In this document: positions 34,701-42,664 of the stretch, piece by piece
Layout of the letters: every line of letters begins with the position of its first letter
Numbering within the stretch: position 1 is the stretch's first letter
Source: Gemmataceae bacterium
Lineage (GTDB): Bacteria; Planctomycetota; Planctomycetia; Gemmatales; Gemmataceae
DNA length: 61,872 nt
NCBI GenBank assembly: GCA_009697105.1
Contig: SIAQ01000015.1
Span: forward strand, 1-61,872
Direction of reading: 5' to 3'
Notes under the pieces: model-generated
What the model was told of the DNA's origin: nothing
The model's input: the letters and a program-made list of their open reading frames with translations, nothing else
Databases searched by the model: none
Translations under genes and position numbers: made by a program

Positions 34701-37151
34701 AGCGTTCAACCGCGCACCTCGGAAGATCTGACCGTCGCCACGCAGGACGTGCCAGCAAAGGTGCGAACGATCGTCGAAGCGGTTCGTATCTCGAAGGGCT
34801 ATGTGCTGAACACGCAGATCAACGAGCAGGACAAGCTCAACATCACGGCTCACATCTCATTCGCAGTCGATGTCGAAGAAAAGACGACGTTCGAGAAGTT
34901 GTTCGAGACGATCGGCACCGTGCTATCCCGCACGACGCTGCAAGCGCCACCGAACGCGGTGACGACCGAACAGAAGCACGGCTACACGGTGCAACTGCGC
35001 GACATCGCCAACGTGCTACCCCGCCAGGCCGCCAATGTTACGATCGCCGTGCCGGACGTGCCTGCGAAATATCAACAGTTGCTCGATGCGATCTTCAAGA
35101 TCAAGGGCCAAATCAGCGTCAGCCAGCTGAACGAGCAAGATCGCAACAACATCAACGGCTCGATCAGCTTCAGCATCCCAAGCGAACAGCGTGAGAGCTT
35201 TGACAAGGTGATCGACGGCATGGGCATGGTGATCTCGCGCACGCGGTCGCAAGCGCCGAACCATCAGCTTTCGACCGAACGCAAGTTCGGCTACTCGCTG
35301 GCCCTGCGCGACTTCATCAGCGTGATGCCCAAACACGCCCTGAGCATGACGGTAGCCGTGCAGGATGTGCCGGCCAAGTATCAACAGGTGCTCGATGCAA
35401 TCAGCAAGGCGAAGGGCCAAATCCGCGTCAACCAACTGAACGAGCAGGATCGCAACAACGTCAACGCCGTGGTTGATTTCACGATCCCGACCGAGGAGAA
35501 GGCGACTCTCGACAAGTTGTTCGAGGAGTTCGGCCAATCGCTGTCGCGCAACAACATTCAAGCGACCGCCAACGATATTTCGACCGACAAGAAGTTCGGC
35601 TATACGTTGAATATCCGCGATCTCATTAGCGTATTGCCTCGCAAATCGATCGTTTTGACGGTCGCGGCGAATGACGTGCCGGCGAAGTACGCGGCGATCC
35701 AGGCCGCCGTGGCCGACGCCAAGGGCCACGTCATCGTGAGCCATTTGAACGAGAAGGACAAACTGAACGTGACGTTCCAATTCGACTTCAGTATTCCGAT
35801 CGAAGCCAAGAATGCGATCGACAAGGCGCTCGTAGACATCGGGCCGGTGCTGTCGCGCGATAACCTCCAGGCCGCGCCGCAACAGGTCGCCACGGACCGC
35901 AAGTTCGGCTACTCGATCATCGCTCGTGATTTCGCCAACATCCCACCGCGTGAAACGTATCACCTGCGGTTGGCGGCCCTGGATGTGGCGAATGCGTTCA
36001 ACGAACTCAAGGAAAAAGCGGTTGACCTTAAGGCGATCGTTTCCATTGCGAATGTCGATGAAGAGAACAAGGCGAAGATCAATGCGACGCTGAATTTTGA
36101 CGTGGCCGCGAGCGACAAGGCCGTAATTGATAAATTGCTTTCAAAGGCTGGCGCAACGATGTCGCGCAAAGTTTCCCAGGCCCAGCCGAACGAATTGGCG
36201 ACCGAGGTAAAGGTCAGCTATCGGCTGATAATCGAGAGCACTGCCGACGTGCCGCCGCGCGAAAAGGTTGAACTTCGCGTCGAGGTGACTGATGTGGACG
36301 CAATCGTCACCAAGCTGCGTAAGAAGGTCGAAGTGAGCCGTGGACGCATCGTCGATTCCAAGAACCAGCAGGAGCCGAGCGGCACGATGAAGGCGGAGCT
36401 GGTATTCGACGTGCCGCTCAATGCGCAGGATTTGATGGTGAACGAAATCAAGGGGCTGGGCGTCAATGGCATCAAGAGCGTCAAGAGCATGACCACGCAT
36501 CCACGCAACAACCAGGTTCCGGACAACGAGAACGCGACTGCTCGCATTACGCTGCATCTCCAGTCGGGTAGCTCGATCGAGCCGCCGCGCGAAAAGGTTG
36601 AACTTCGCGTCGAGGTGACTGATGTGGACGCAATCGTCACCAAGCTGCGTGAAAAAGTTAAGGTGAGCGGTGGACGCATCGTCGATTCCAGGAACCAGCA
36701 GGAGCCAAGCGGCACGATGAAGACGGAACTGGTATTCGACGTTCCGCTCAGTGCGCAGGATTTGATGGTGACCGAAATCAAGGGGCTGGGCGCCAATGGT
36801 GTCAAGAGCGTTAAGAGCATAATAACGCATCCTCGCGACAACAAGGTTCCCGACAACGAATTCGCGACGGCCCGCATCACGGTGCATCTCCAGTCGGCTA
36901 GCTCGATCGTGCCGGACGACGATACGCTCTGGTCGCCGATCCGCACGGGGCTTTATCGTGCCTTTGCGTTGTTCTCGTACTGCATCATGGTCGTCATCAT
37001 CGGCTTGGCCGGCGTGCTGCCCTGGGTGCTTCTGTTCTACGGCAGCTACCGCATCGTAAAATGGACGATGCGGCCGGCGCCTCCGGCTGCCACCGTCGAA
37101 CTGGTTCCGACCACGACGCCGGCGCCACCGAAAACCGACGGGGCGAATTAG
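31701..37151 (+). CDS. Giant anti-sigma / DUF4349 transmembrane protein with tandem modules
   Basis: 1816 residues. In order: a zinc-binding anti-sigma motif H30-x3-C34-x2-C37, a membrane helix (about 81-103), a Gly/Pro/Lys-rich linker (about 105-510, including a GMMMGGGGGG stretch), a DUF4349 domain (about 513-770), nine related modules (about 800-1735), a second helix (about 1753-1785) and a Pro-rich tail. Module landmarks such as DVPAKY and LNEQDRNN recur every 103 residues. The N terminus would hold the ECF sigma factor of the preceding gene at the membrane, and the modular part would be periplasmic. AAGGAAG precedes the ATG. Ordinary DUF4349 proteins are a few hundred residues long, so this is a large expansion. 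Confidence 0.9.
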   Translation: MSNHAWAEENLAAYTMGGLSAQERGDLEAHLADCANCTAVLSDSLDVEKVMDDLFASARPDAGLEDRVLQSLRRKPARRANWLLFVGSAAAVLVFGLIGAIAQSLLEGGKLPGGPMAQNNLKLSTMSTGRSFFGLISDESASREEKESFKVTDIDPSPNAQEKNTNINYALDRIAEVSVPGTVVPNAVVGILNGEKSAPPTSIPAPGGFGKGGQGGAIEPSPQFGGYDPKGPGLNGSFYGKKGPAIETVRPLTRSVPLLDGIAKTYDRGGKGEGLEKLLQSEFDSDKKLAVDIGDKVRDKLKGKEIEEVTKALEFFNRDKREESKKDTGGKSKEEENGELKFLDGAKGKDLAEFYKNQGGEGKPGEGGRVQFAPTFVAPKLNWAVPGMMMGGGGGGVPGMMGGMPGFPGNPPAGPALTPTFAPPISPPLARVDPSKDTKGTKGYFDDLATGGKGDKSDLSDKLPDGGQKPGDGKPNTSESLGKKTAESSANQGAATKPLQEPKTLPPDEPKIGRMIIRTGDMEFETEVFDDALQVVSRLIADVKGGFIATVNSDKLPNGKARGSVVVRMPPTFLDKFIYDLRRELSKTSDLKSQRLGSLDVTKMFYDIDSRLRASRTLEDRLIQIIKTGKGTVKELVEAERELGVWRTKIEEMEGEIRYYNNQVSLSTLTIIFAEKELQAPTALVLTSSVNVRLEVDDVSKAHQDALRAAEEVKGRITRSDIKTHTAGQIESVLSVEVPPAKKDTFFLALSKLGIVSDHRENSSQRTEGGAGKPGVLKPRLEDVRFEIQMMNNANLKPKHSVHLTIATTDVNGNYGKLQDLIAKIKGQLRDSQINEADKLNTFATVDFNVPTTDKGTIDKLIEAFGETLSRTKTQATVGELTTDRKYGYSLNMIDYGSAKPRTVDDMHLATLDVPAKVKVLVEAVAAAKGHVRLAQVNEKDKRNITAQLFFIVATEEKAKFDTLLVSLASVLSKSTARTPASEIATEKKHGYSVQLQDFISVQPRTSEDLTVATQDVPAKVRTIVEAVRISKGYVLNTQINEQDKLNITAHISFAVDVEEKTTFEKLFETIGTVLSRTTLQAPPNAVTTEQKHGYTVQLRDIANVLPRQAANVTIAVPDVPAKYQQLLDAIFKIKGQISVSQLNEQDRNNINGSISFSIPSEQRESFDKVIDGMGMVISRTRSQAPNHQLSTERKFGYSLALRDFISVMPKHALSMTVAVQDVPAKYQQVLDAISKAKGQIRVNQLNEQDRNNVNAVVDFTIPTEEKATLDKLFEEFGQSLSRNNIQATANDISTDKKFGYTLNIRDLISVLPRKSIVLTVAANDVPAKYAAIQAAVADAKGHVIVSHLNEKDKLNVTFQFDFSIPIEAKNAIDKALVDIGPVLSRDNLQAAPQQVATDRKFGYSIIARDFANIPPRETYHLRLAALDVANAFNELKEKAVDLKAIVSIANVDEENKAKINATLNFDVAASDKAVIDKLLSKAGATMSRKVSQAQPNELATEVKVSYRLIIESTADVPPREKVELRVEVTDVDAIVTKLRKKVEVSRGRIVDSKNQQEPSGTMKAELVFDVPLNAQDLMVNEIKGLGVNGIKSVKSMTTHPRNNQVPDNENATARITLHLQSGSSIEPPREKVELRVEVTDVDAIVTKLREKVKVSGGRIVDSRNQQEPSGTMKTELVFDVPLSAQDLMVTEIKGLGANGVKSVKSIITHPRDNKVPDNEFATARITVHLQSASSIVPDDDTLWSPIRTGLYRAFALFSYCIMVVIIGLAGVLPWVLLFYGSYRIVKWTMRPAPPAATVELVPTTTPAPPKTDGAN
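34090..36910 (+). repeat. Coding tandem array of nine DUF4349-derived modules
   Basis: The same codon of the D-V-P-A/D-V motif falls at 34131, 34440, 34749, 35058, 35367, 35676, 35985 and 36294, that is, seven consecutive intervals of exactly 309 bp, then 36624 after 330 bp. Protein identity between neighbours is partial, highest for modules 4 and 5. The last two units (36251-36580 and 36581-36910) are nearly identical DNA, with the first 70 bases the same. Confidence 0.9.
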
Positions 37152-37152
37152 T

Positions 37153-37209
37153 TCTACATCGCCCCTTGTAGCCGAATTCGTGAGAATTCGGCTACAAGAG
37201 GCGATGTAG
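37153..37209. terminator. Hairpin after the giant anti-sigma gene
   Basis: Stem of about 25 bp (37153-37178 with 37184-37209; CTACATCGCC and TTGTAGCCGAATTC arms) with a 5-base loop, starting one base after the stop codon. No T-run follows. Position and strength suggest transcription termination or mRNA 3' protection. Confidence 0.6.
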
Positions 37210-37221
37210 TGTTAGAAAGAA

Positions 37222-37304
37222 CAAGCCCAAGGGTGAGGCACTCCGAACCCTTGGGCTGTCTGGGTAATATCCCAGGGGTTCGGAGTACCTCACCCCTGGG
37301 CTTG
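37222..37304. repeat. Palindromic repeat, family B
   Basis: Arms 37222-37255 and 37271-37304 (CAAGCCCAAGGGTGAGG and CCTCACCCCTGGGCTTG). It lies between the anti-sigma gene and the esterase gene, directly after the hairpin at 37153-37209. The same repeat therefore flanks the anti-sigma gene on both sides. Confidence 0.85.
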
Positions 37305-37358
37305 CCTCATTTCATACACTTCCCTCAGCGAATCCAATTTCATTACTGAGGGGCCGTC

Positions 37359-39380
37359 ATGCGAGTTACGGGTATTTTCTTACTAGCGTTTTGCCTTATT
37401 CCGGGCGTCGCATTCGGCGATGGCCCGATGGACAACCTCGCCGACAATGTGCGTCCCGTCCCGCCGCCGGGCATTAAGCTCGCCGCGGATGACATCGCCG
37501 AATTGACGAAGGGCGTAGCCGCGCTGGGTAACGAAATCGACGACCTACGCAAGGCGCTGGCGAAGGAAGAAACGCTGCTCGAGTTCCTGCCCGACGTGCA
37601 GATTTTCTACAACGCCGTCCATTACGCCCTGAAGTACAACGAGTTTCATGCTCCGGGCGAAGTCGCCGTCGCCAAGAAGCTACTCAAGCAGGGCCACGAC
37701 CGCGCCAAAAGCTTGCGCAAAAGCAAGCTGCCGTGGAACACCGCCACGGGCCTGATCGTTCGTGGTTATCAATCGAAGATCGACGGCTCGGTTCAGCCCT
37801 ATGGCATCCTCGTGCCCGACACCTACAAGGCCGGCGCCGCGACGAAACACCGCCTCGATCTCTGGTGGCATGGCCGTGGCGAGAAGCTATCGGAGTTGAG
37901 CTTCGTCGAAGGTCGGCAGAAGGACAAAGGCCAATTCACGCCGGCCGGCGCGTTTGTGCTGCATCCCTATGGCCGCTATTGTAACGCCAATCATTTCGCC
38001 GGCGAGATCGATACGTTTGAAGCGATCGCACATGCTCGCAAGTATTACCCGATCGACTTCAACCGCGTCGTCGCTCGCGGTTTCTCGATGGGCGGTGCGG
38101 CCTGCTGGAACTACGCCGTGCATTACCCCGGCCTATGGGCCGCGGCGGCGCCGGGCGCGGGCTTCAGCGAAACGCCCGATTTCCTCCGTGTCTTTCAGAA
38201 TGAAATCATCAAATCCAACGCCTGGCAGAAGAAGCTCCTGCACTGGTACGATTGCACCGACTGGGCGGAGAATCTCTACAACCTGCCTACGATCGCCTAC
38301 TCCGGCGAGCTTGACAAACAGAAGCAAGCCGCCGACATCATGGCTGTCGCGATGAAGAAGGAGGGCTTGGACCTCGTGCATATTATCGGCCCGAAGACGG
38401 GGCATTCGTACCATCCGGAAGCGAAAGCAAGGATCAATCTGCTCATCGACCCGATCGTCGAGAAGGGCCGCGACCCGTTGCCGCTGAAGGTGCGGTTCAC
38501 GACCTACACGCTGCGTTACAATTTGATGCGTTGGGTGCGTGTTGACGGCTTGAAGGAACATTGGGAACGTGCGCGTGTCGAAGCCGAGATCGTCAGCAAT
38601 GCCGAGGTCAAGATCACGACGAGCAACGTGACAGCGTTAACTCTCGGCATCCCGGTTGGCGTATGTCCGCTGCCGCCCAGGATTTTGCCGACGGTTACGA
38701 TCGACAGACAGAAACTCACGGGCGCCGCGGTTGGCTTGGACAAATCGTGGCTGAGCCGTTTCCGCCTTGTCGCGGGCAAATGGCAGGCAGTCGTGGAGGA
38801 CGAGCCTGGACTTGCCAAGCGCCACGGCTTGCAAGGCCCGATCGATGACGCCTTCATGGACAGCTTCGTCATGGTCAAACCGACCGGCACGCCGTTGAAC
38901 GAGAAAGCCGGCAAATGGATCACGTCCGAGTTTGCCCACGCCGTCGATCATTGGCGCCGCCAATTTCGCGGCGAACTCAAACCAATCAACGACATCGACC
39001 TCGACCCCGAAACCATCGCCGATTCCAACCTCGTTCTCTGGGGCGATCCGCAGAGTAACAAGGTGCTGGCGCAGATCATCGCCAAGCTGCCGATCCGCTG
39101 GGACGCGAAGGGCGTTGTTGTCGGCGATCAGACCTTTGCTGGCGAGAATCAGTTGCCGGTGCTGATCTACCCGAACCCGCTGAATCCGAAGAAGTATGTC
39201 GTGCTCAACAGCGGCTTCACGTTCCGCGAGTACGACTATCTCAACAACGCCCGGCAGATACCGCGCCTGCCGGACTGGGCGGTGCTGGACATCAATCAGC
39301 CGCGCACGTCGCAACAAGCCGCGGGCATCACGGCGGCGGGGTTCTTTGACGAGAGTTGGCAGGTGCCGGCAGGGAAGTGA
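37359..39380 (+). CDS. Secreted alpha/beta hydrolase (prolyl-oligopeptidase/esterase type)
   Basis: 673 residues with a signal peptide (MRVTGIFLLAFCLIPGVAFG). The hydrolase core (about 125-370) has the nucleophile elbow GFSMGG in VVARGFSMGGAACWNYAVHY, the family's LWWHGRGE oxyanion strand and a His in PKTGHSYHPEA. A C-terminal domain of about 300 residues is beta-rich and of unknown role. GAGGGG lies upstream of the ATG. The family includes esterases and peptidases; which one this is cannot be decided. Confidence 0.8.
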   Translation: MRVTGIFLLAFCLIPGVAFGDGPMDNLADNVRPVPPPGIKLAADDIAELTKGVAALGNEIDDLRKALAKEETLLEFLPDVQIFYNAVHYALKYNEFHAPGEVAVAKKLLKQGHDRAKSLRKSKLPWNTATGLIVRGYQSKIDGSVQPYGILVPDTYKAGAATKHRLDLWWHGRGEKLSELSFVEGRQKDKGQFTPAGAFVLHPYGRYCNANHFAGEIDTFEAIAHARKYYPIDFNRVVARGFSMGGAACWNYAVHYPGLWAAAAPGAGFSETPDFLRVFQNEIIKSNAWQKKLLHWYDCTDWAENLYNLPTIAYSGELDKQKQAADIMAVAMKKEGLDLVHIIGPKTGHSYHPEAKARINLLIDPIVEKGRDPLPLKVRFTTYTLRYNLMRWVRVDGLKEHWERARVEAEIVSNAEVKITTSNVTALTLGIPVGVCPLPPRILPTVTIDRQKLTGAAVGLDKSWLSRFRLVAGKWQAVVEDEPGLAKRHGLQGPIDDAFMDSFVMVKPTGTPLNEKAGKWITSEFAHAVDHWRRQFRGELKPINDIDLDPETIADSNLVLWGDPQSNKVLAQIIAKLPIRWDAKGVVVGDQTFAGENQLPVLIYPNPLNPKKYVVLNSGFTFREYDYLNNARQIPRLPDWAVLDINQPRTSQQAAGITAAGFFDESWQVPAGK

Positions 39381-39388
39381 GCCTGACT

Positions 39389-39445
39389 CCGCTTGCGGTT
39401 TAGCGCTCAGGTGGCGTGAAGTGAGCGTTAAGCCGCAAGCGGAAT
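39389..39445. repeat. Palindromic repeat, family A
   Basis: Complete copy with arms CCGCTTGCGGTTTAGCGCTC and GAGCGTTAAGCCGCAAGCGG in the space between the convergent esterase and permease genes. Confidence 0.85.
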
Positions 39446-39448
39446 AGG

Positions 39449-40774
39449 TCAACTATCCATCAGACGACCGAATCCATATTGGCGAATCTTGTCAAACAGG
39501 ACGGCGAGAATGATGACGGCGCCCAAGACGATCTCTTGATCCCAGCTTTGCAGGCCGAGCAAATTCATGCCGTTTTGGATGACGGCGATGATGAACGCGC
39601 CGATGAGCGTGCCGACGACCGTGCCTTCGCCGCCGGAAAGGCTGGTGCCACCGACGACGACGGCGGCGATGACGAAGAGTTCGTAGCTTGTGCCATAGGT
39701 TGGCGAGCCGCTCTGGAGTTGCGAGGCGATGATGACACCGCCGAGTCCCGCCAGCGCCGCCGCTGCCACGTAAACGCACACGACGACACGGCTGACCGGC
39801 ACGCCGGCCAATCGCGCCGCCTCGGCGTTGCCCCCGACGGCATGGATGTATCGGCCCATGACGGTGCGCGTCATCAACAGTTGGCCGGCAACATAGAGCA
39901 CAAGCATCACGATGACCGCATTGGGCAGGAAGCTGAAGAACGAGCCACGTCCGAGCATCGTGAACGAATCGGGCAAGCCGAAGACGGTTTCGCCGTCAGT
40001 CAATTTCGCCGACAGGCCGCGGGCGACGAGCATCACGCCGAGGGTGATGATAAAAGGCGGCACACGAAAAGTCGTCACCAGCAGGCCCGTCGTCAATCCA
40101 ATCGCTGCACACGCCAGGATAGCGAGCCCGCCGCACGCAATCATGCCGAGTGCAGAGGCCTCCACGCCGCCAGCGCGATCGCGAATGAGCATTGAACAAA
40201 CCACCGCCGAGAGTCCGAGTAGGCTGCCAACCGACAAATCAATCCCACCGGCGACGATGACCATCGTCATGCCAATAGCCATGATCGCGATGACGACAAT
40301 TTGGTTGGAAATATTGAGCAGATTGGACGCCTGCAAGAACGTCGGCCAATAGGTGCTCGGCGCTCGATAAATCTGCGCGTTCGGATAGCGCAGTTCAAAA
40401 TCAGTGAAGATCGCCCAATCACCGGTGTCCTTGGTTACAGCGATGGCGTCGATATGGGTTTTCATTGTCGCCAGATCACGCAATAGCTTCCCACCGTCGC
40501 TCGGTTCGCCGTTGATTCGGCCCACAACAGTACGGCCCGTAGCGATGACGCGATCCTCCAGGGCAGCGACGAATTCGCGATCATCAGGCGTGTTGCGTGC
40601 GATGACTACGATGGCCGCGCCGTCGGGCGTTTCACGAGAGATCAGGTCGGCCAAACGTTCCGCCGCTGCCATGCCGGCGGGATGATGTTCGTCTATGGTG
40701 GCGACGCTCAGAATTCCGCAAAGTCCGAGCAAGACCAACAGCATACCGTTTCGGGAGAGAAATCGCTGAATCAT
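39449..40774 (-). CDS. RbsC-type sugar ABC transporter permease with periplasmic insert
   Basis: 441 residues; RbsC proteins are usually about 320. The core has the family signature VIVAGGIDLSVGSLLGLSAV and about ten helices, ending with GGTSLSGGEGTVVGTLIGAF. Between the first helix (about 11-30) and the second lies an extra soluble segment of about 115 residues (from DEHHPAG to YWPTFLQ) that resembles part of a sugar-binding protein (ISRETPDGAAIVVIARN). Matching ATPase and binding-protein genes are not in the window. It may form an operon with the two genes upstream (rpe and YfcE-type). Confidence 0.85.
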   Translation of the reverse strand: MIQRFLSRNGMLLVLLGLCGILSVATIDEHHPAGMAAAERLADLISRETPDGAAIVVIARNTPDDREFVAALEDRVIATGRTVVGRINGEPSDGGKLLRDLATMKTHIDAIAVTKDTGDWAIFTDFELRYPNAQIYRAPSTYWPTFLQASNLLNISNQIVVIAIMAIGMTMVIVAGGIDLSVGSLLGLSAVVCSMLIRDRAGGVEASALGMIACGGLAILACAAIGLTTGLLVTTFRVPPFIITLGVMLVARGLSAKLTDGETVFGLPDSFTMLGRGSFFSFLPNAVIVMLVLYVAGQLLMTRTVMGRYIHAVGGNAEAARLAGVPVSRVVVCVYVAAAALAGLGGVIIASQLQSGSPTYGTSYELFVIAAVVVGGTSLSGGEGTVVGTLIGAFIIAVIQNGMNLLGLQSWDQEIVLGAVIILAVLFDKIRQYGFGRLMDS

Positions 40775-40835
40775 GGGGTAATTGTATGCGATTCGGGGGG
40801 AGAGCCTCCAGAAATCGCGGCGCTCATGCTGAGGC

Positions 40836-41318
40836 TTACGGCATTTCTACTGTCTCAGTTTCGCCACTAGGAAGATCGAGAATCAAGAAGGTTCGACAAG
40901 CGACCCGTTGCAAGGCGCCGGGATTGATGACGCGCGTGATGCCAGAGCGGTGTTCCTTGGCAATGTGCGTGTGACCGTGGAACAGGAAGTCGAACGCGTC
41001 GGTATGTTCGAGGTCGCGCAGGAGCACGCCGTCGTCGCCGTGGGTGAAGGCAATCGCTTGGCCGGCGATTTTCATTTCGCCCCAAGCGCCGTGCAATGTA
41101 CCACCGATCGCTTGGACGGCTGTGGCGATGCCGGTACGGTCGGCGTCGCAGTTACCGAACACAAAGTGCGTGTGGGCGGGGAACAGGCGCACCGTTTCGG
41201 CATTCTGGATATCGCCGCAATGGAGGACGCGCTCGACGCCGCGTTTCGCCATTTCTCGTAGAGCAGCGCGGACGGAATTCGTTTGATTGTGGGTGTCGCT
41301 GATGATGGCGATGCGCAC
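40836..41318 (-). CDS. YfcE/MJ0936-type metallophosphoesterase
   Basis: 160 residues. All metal-binding motifs of the calcineurin-like family are present: SDTHN, CGDIQN, GNCD, THGDDG and HGHTH. Small members of this kind are cytoplasmic Mn-dependent phosphodiesterases. GTG 41318 is chosen because RIAIISDTHN should be near the N terminus and GGGGGAACG lies upstream; a longer in-frame ATG would add 12 unmatched residues. Confidence 0.9.
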   Translation of the reverse strand: MRIAIISDTHNQTNSVRAALREMAKRGVERVLHCGDIQNAETVRLFPAHTHFVFGNCDADRTGIATAVQAIGGTLHGAWGEMKIAGQAIAFTHGDDGVLLRDLEHTDAFDFLFHGHTHIAKEHRSGITRVINPGALQRVACRTFLILDLPSGETETVEMP

Positions 41319-41343
41319 GGTTTGCGTTCCCCCGTATATCGTC

Positions 41344-41370
41344 GCGCTCGCCAAAAGCGAGCGGCTAAAC
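41344..41370. repeat. Half copy of palindromic family G
   Basis: GCGCTCGCCAAAAGCGAGCGG then CTAAAC, resembling the right side of the repeat at 30880-30961, in the 51-base spacer between rpe and the phosphoesterase gene. Confidence 0.5.
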
Positions 41371-42020
41371 TACAGCGTGGCCAATTCGCGGACGGCTGCG
41401 GTGATGCCTTTTGCGTGGCGGAAAATGCCCGTGCCGACGACGAGCACGTTCGCGCCGGCATTGACCGCGATCGGCGCAGTGCGGGCATCGATGCCGCCAT
41501 CGACTTCGAGATCGCAACGCGGATTGTGCTGTTCAATCAGGCGCCGCAAACGAGCGATGCGATCGGGGCTTTCGGGCAGAAAAGGCTGGCCGCCGAATCC
41601 GGGGAAAACGGTCATGCACAGTGCGAGGTCGAGCATCGGCAAGTACGGAATGAAGGCGTCGATCGGTACGTCCGGATTGATCGCCAGGCCCGCGAGTTTC
41701 CCCGCCGCTTTGATCTCGCTCAGCAGCGGTCGCGCGTCGGGCAGCACCTCAAGGTGTACGATCACCAGGTCCGCTCCCTTCGCGATAAACGGCTGCACAA
41801 ATTTTGCGGGATCCGTTACCATGAGGTGAACCTCAATGAGCAAGCGCGTCCGTGGCCGAAGTCCCTCGACGACGACCGGGCCCATGCTCAGGTTCGGCAC
41901 GAAATGGCCGTCCATCACGTCCACGTGCAAGCGCTGCGCGCCGGCTGCCTCCGCCTCCGCGACCTGCTCGCCAAGCTTGCTAAAATCCGCCGCCAAGATC
42001 GAAGGTGCTATCGCAATCAT
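41370..42020 (-). CDS. rpe: Ribulose-phosphate 3-epimerase
   Basis: 216 residues, the normal length. Family motifs are APSILAADFSKLGEQ at the N terminus, LHVDVMDGHFVPNLSMGP (metal ligands His, Asp), VHLMVTDPAKF, FPGFGGQPF and LEVDGGIDARTAP (metal ligand Asp). It interconverts ribulose-5-phosphate and xylulose-5-phosphate in the pentose phosphate pathway. ATG 42020 (MIAIAPSIL) is the natural start though no strong ribosome binding site is seen. Confidence 0.95.
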   Translation of the reverse strand: MIAIAPSILAADFSKLGEQVAEAEAAGAQRLHVDVMDGHFVPNLSMGPVVVEGLRPRTRLLIEVHLMVTDPAKFVQPFIAKGADLVIVHLEVLPDARPLLSEIKAAGKLAGLAINPDVPIDAFIPYLPMLDLALCMTVFPGFGGQPFLPESPDRIARLRRLIEQHNPRCDLEVDGGIDARTAPIAVNAGANVLVVGTGIFRHAKGITAAVRELATL

Positions 42021-42050
42021 GCGGATATGATATGAACGCCGCGTTGATGT

Positions 42051-42099
42051 ATTCCGCTTGCGGCTTAGCGATCGGATAGCGCCAAGCCGCAAACGGAAT
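42051..42099. repeat. Palindromic repeat, family A
   Basis: Complete compact copy (ATTCCGCTTGCGGCTTAGCG / GCCAAGCCGCAAACGGAAT) between the divergent rpe and DinB-like genes. Its right arm ends within 20 bases of the DinB-like ATG, next to the AAAGGA site. Confidence 0.85.
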
Positions 42100-42116
42100 T
42101 CGGAAAGGATCAATCG

Positions 42117-42623
42117 ATGAGCCTCTGGACAACCTACCGCGACGACATCGTGCTCAGTTTTCGCAAACAAAAGGAGCTGGCCGAAAAAGCCTTCAACCAG
42201 CTCAGCGACGATCAATTCTTCCGCAAGCCAGGCAAGCACTCCAATAGCGTGGCGATCATCATCAAGCATGTGGCAGGCAATTTGGCGTCACGCTGGACGG
42301 ACTTCCTCACGACCGACGGCGACAAGCCAAATCGTGACCGCGACGGCGAGTTCGTGATCGCGCCGACTGACACCCGTGCAGAATTGATCGCTCGCTGGGA
42401 ATGCAGCTTCGCAATTCTCGGCGCATCACTGCAAAGTTTGAACGAAGCCGACGCGACACGGACGATCACGATTCGAGGTGAGCCGCACCTAGGTTTGCAA
42501 GCTATCCATCGTGCATTGACGCATACGTCGTATCATGTCGGCCAGATCGTCTATCTGTCGCGTTTACTCAAGACCGACGGCTGGACGTGGATAACGATTC
42601 CACCGGTGCATGAGCGATCGTAG
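42117..42623 (+). CDS. DinB-like (DUF1572) family protein
   Basis: 168 residues. SLWTTYRDDIVLSFRKQKEL, HSNSVAIIIKHVAGNLASRW (metal-ligand His after KH) and THTSYHVGQIVYLSRLL are characteristic of the DUF1572 branch of the DinB four-helix-bundle superfamily. These proteins bind a divalent metal; the reaction is unknown, though some relatives are thiol-dependent transferases. AAAGGA precedes the ATG. Confidence 0.88.
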   Translation: MSLWTTYRDDIVLSFRKQKELAEKAFNQLSDDQFFRKPGKHSNSVAIIIKHVAGNLASRWTDFLTTDGDKPNRDRDGEFVIAPTDTRAELIARWECSFAILGASLQSLNEADATRTITIRGEPHLGLQAIHRALTHTSYHVGQIVYLSRLLKTDGWTWITIPPVHERS

Positions 42624-42664
42624 CCATCATGCTCCGCGTGATGGATTTGCGGTGATTGATGTTG

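Noticed and set aside
34090..36910. CRISPR-like or satellite repeat
   Set aside because: The period of 309 bp is coding, keeps one frame and diverges by codon; there are no short direct repeats with spacers.
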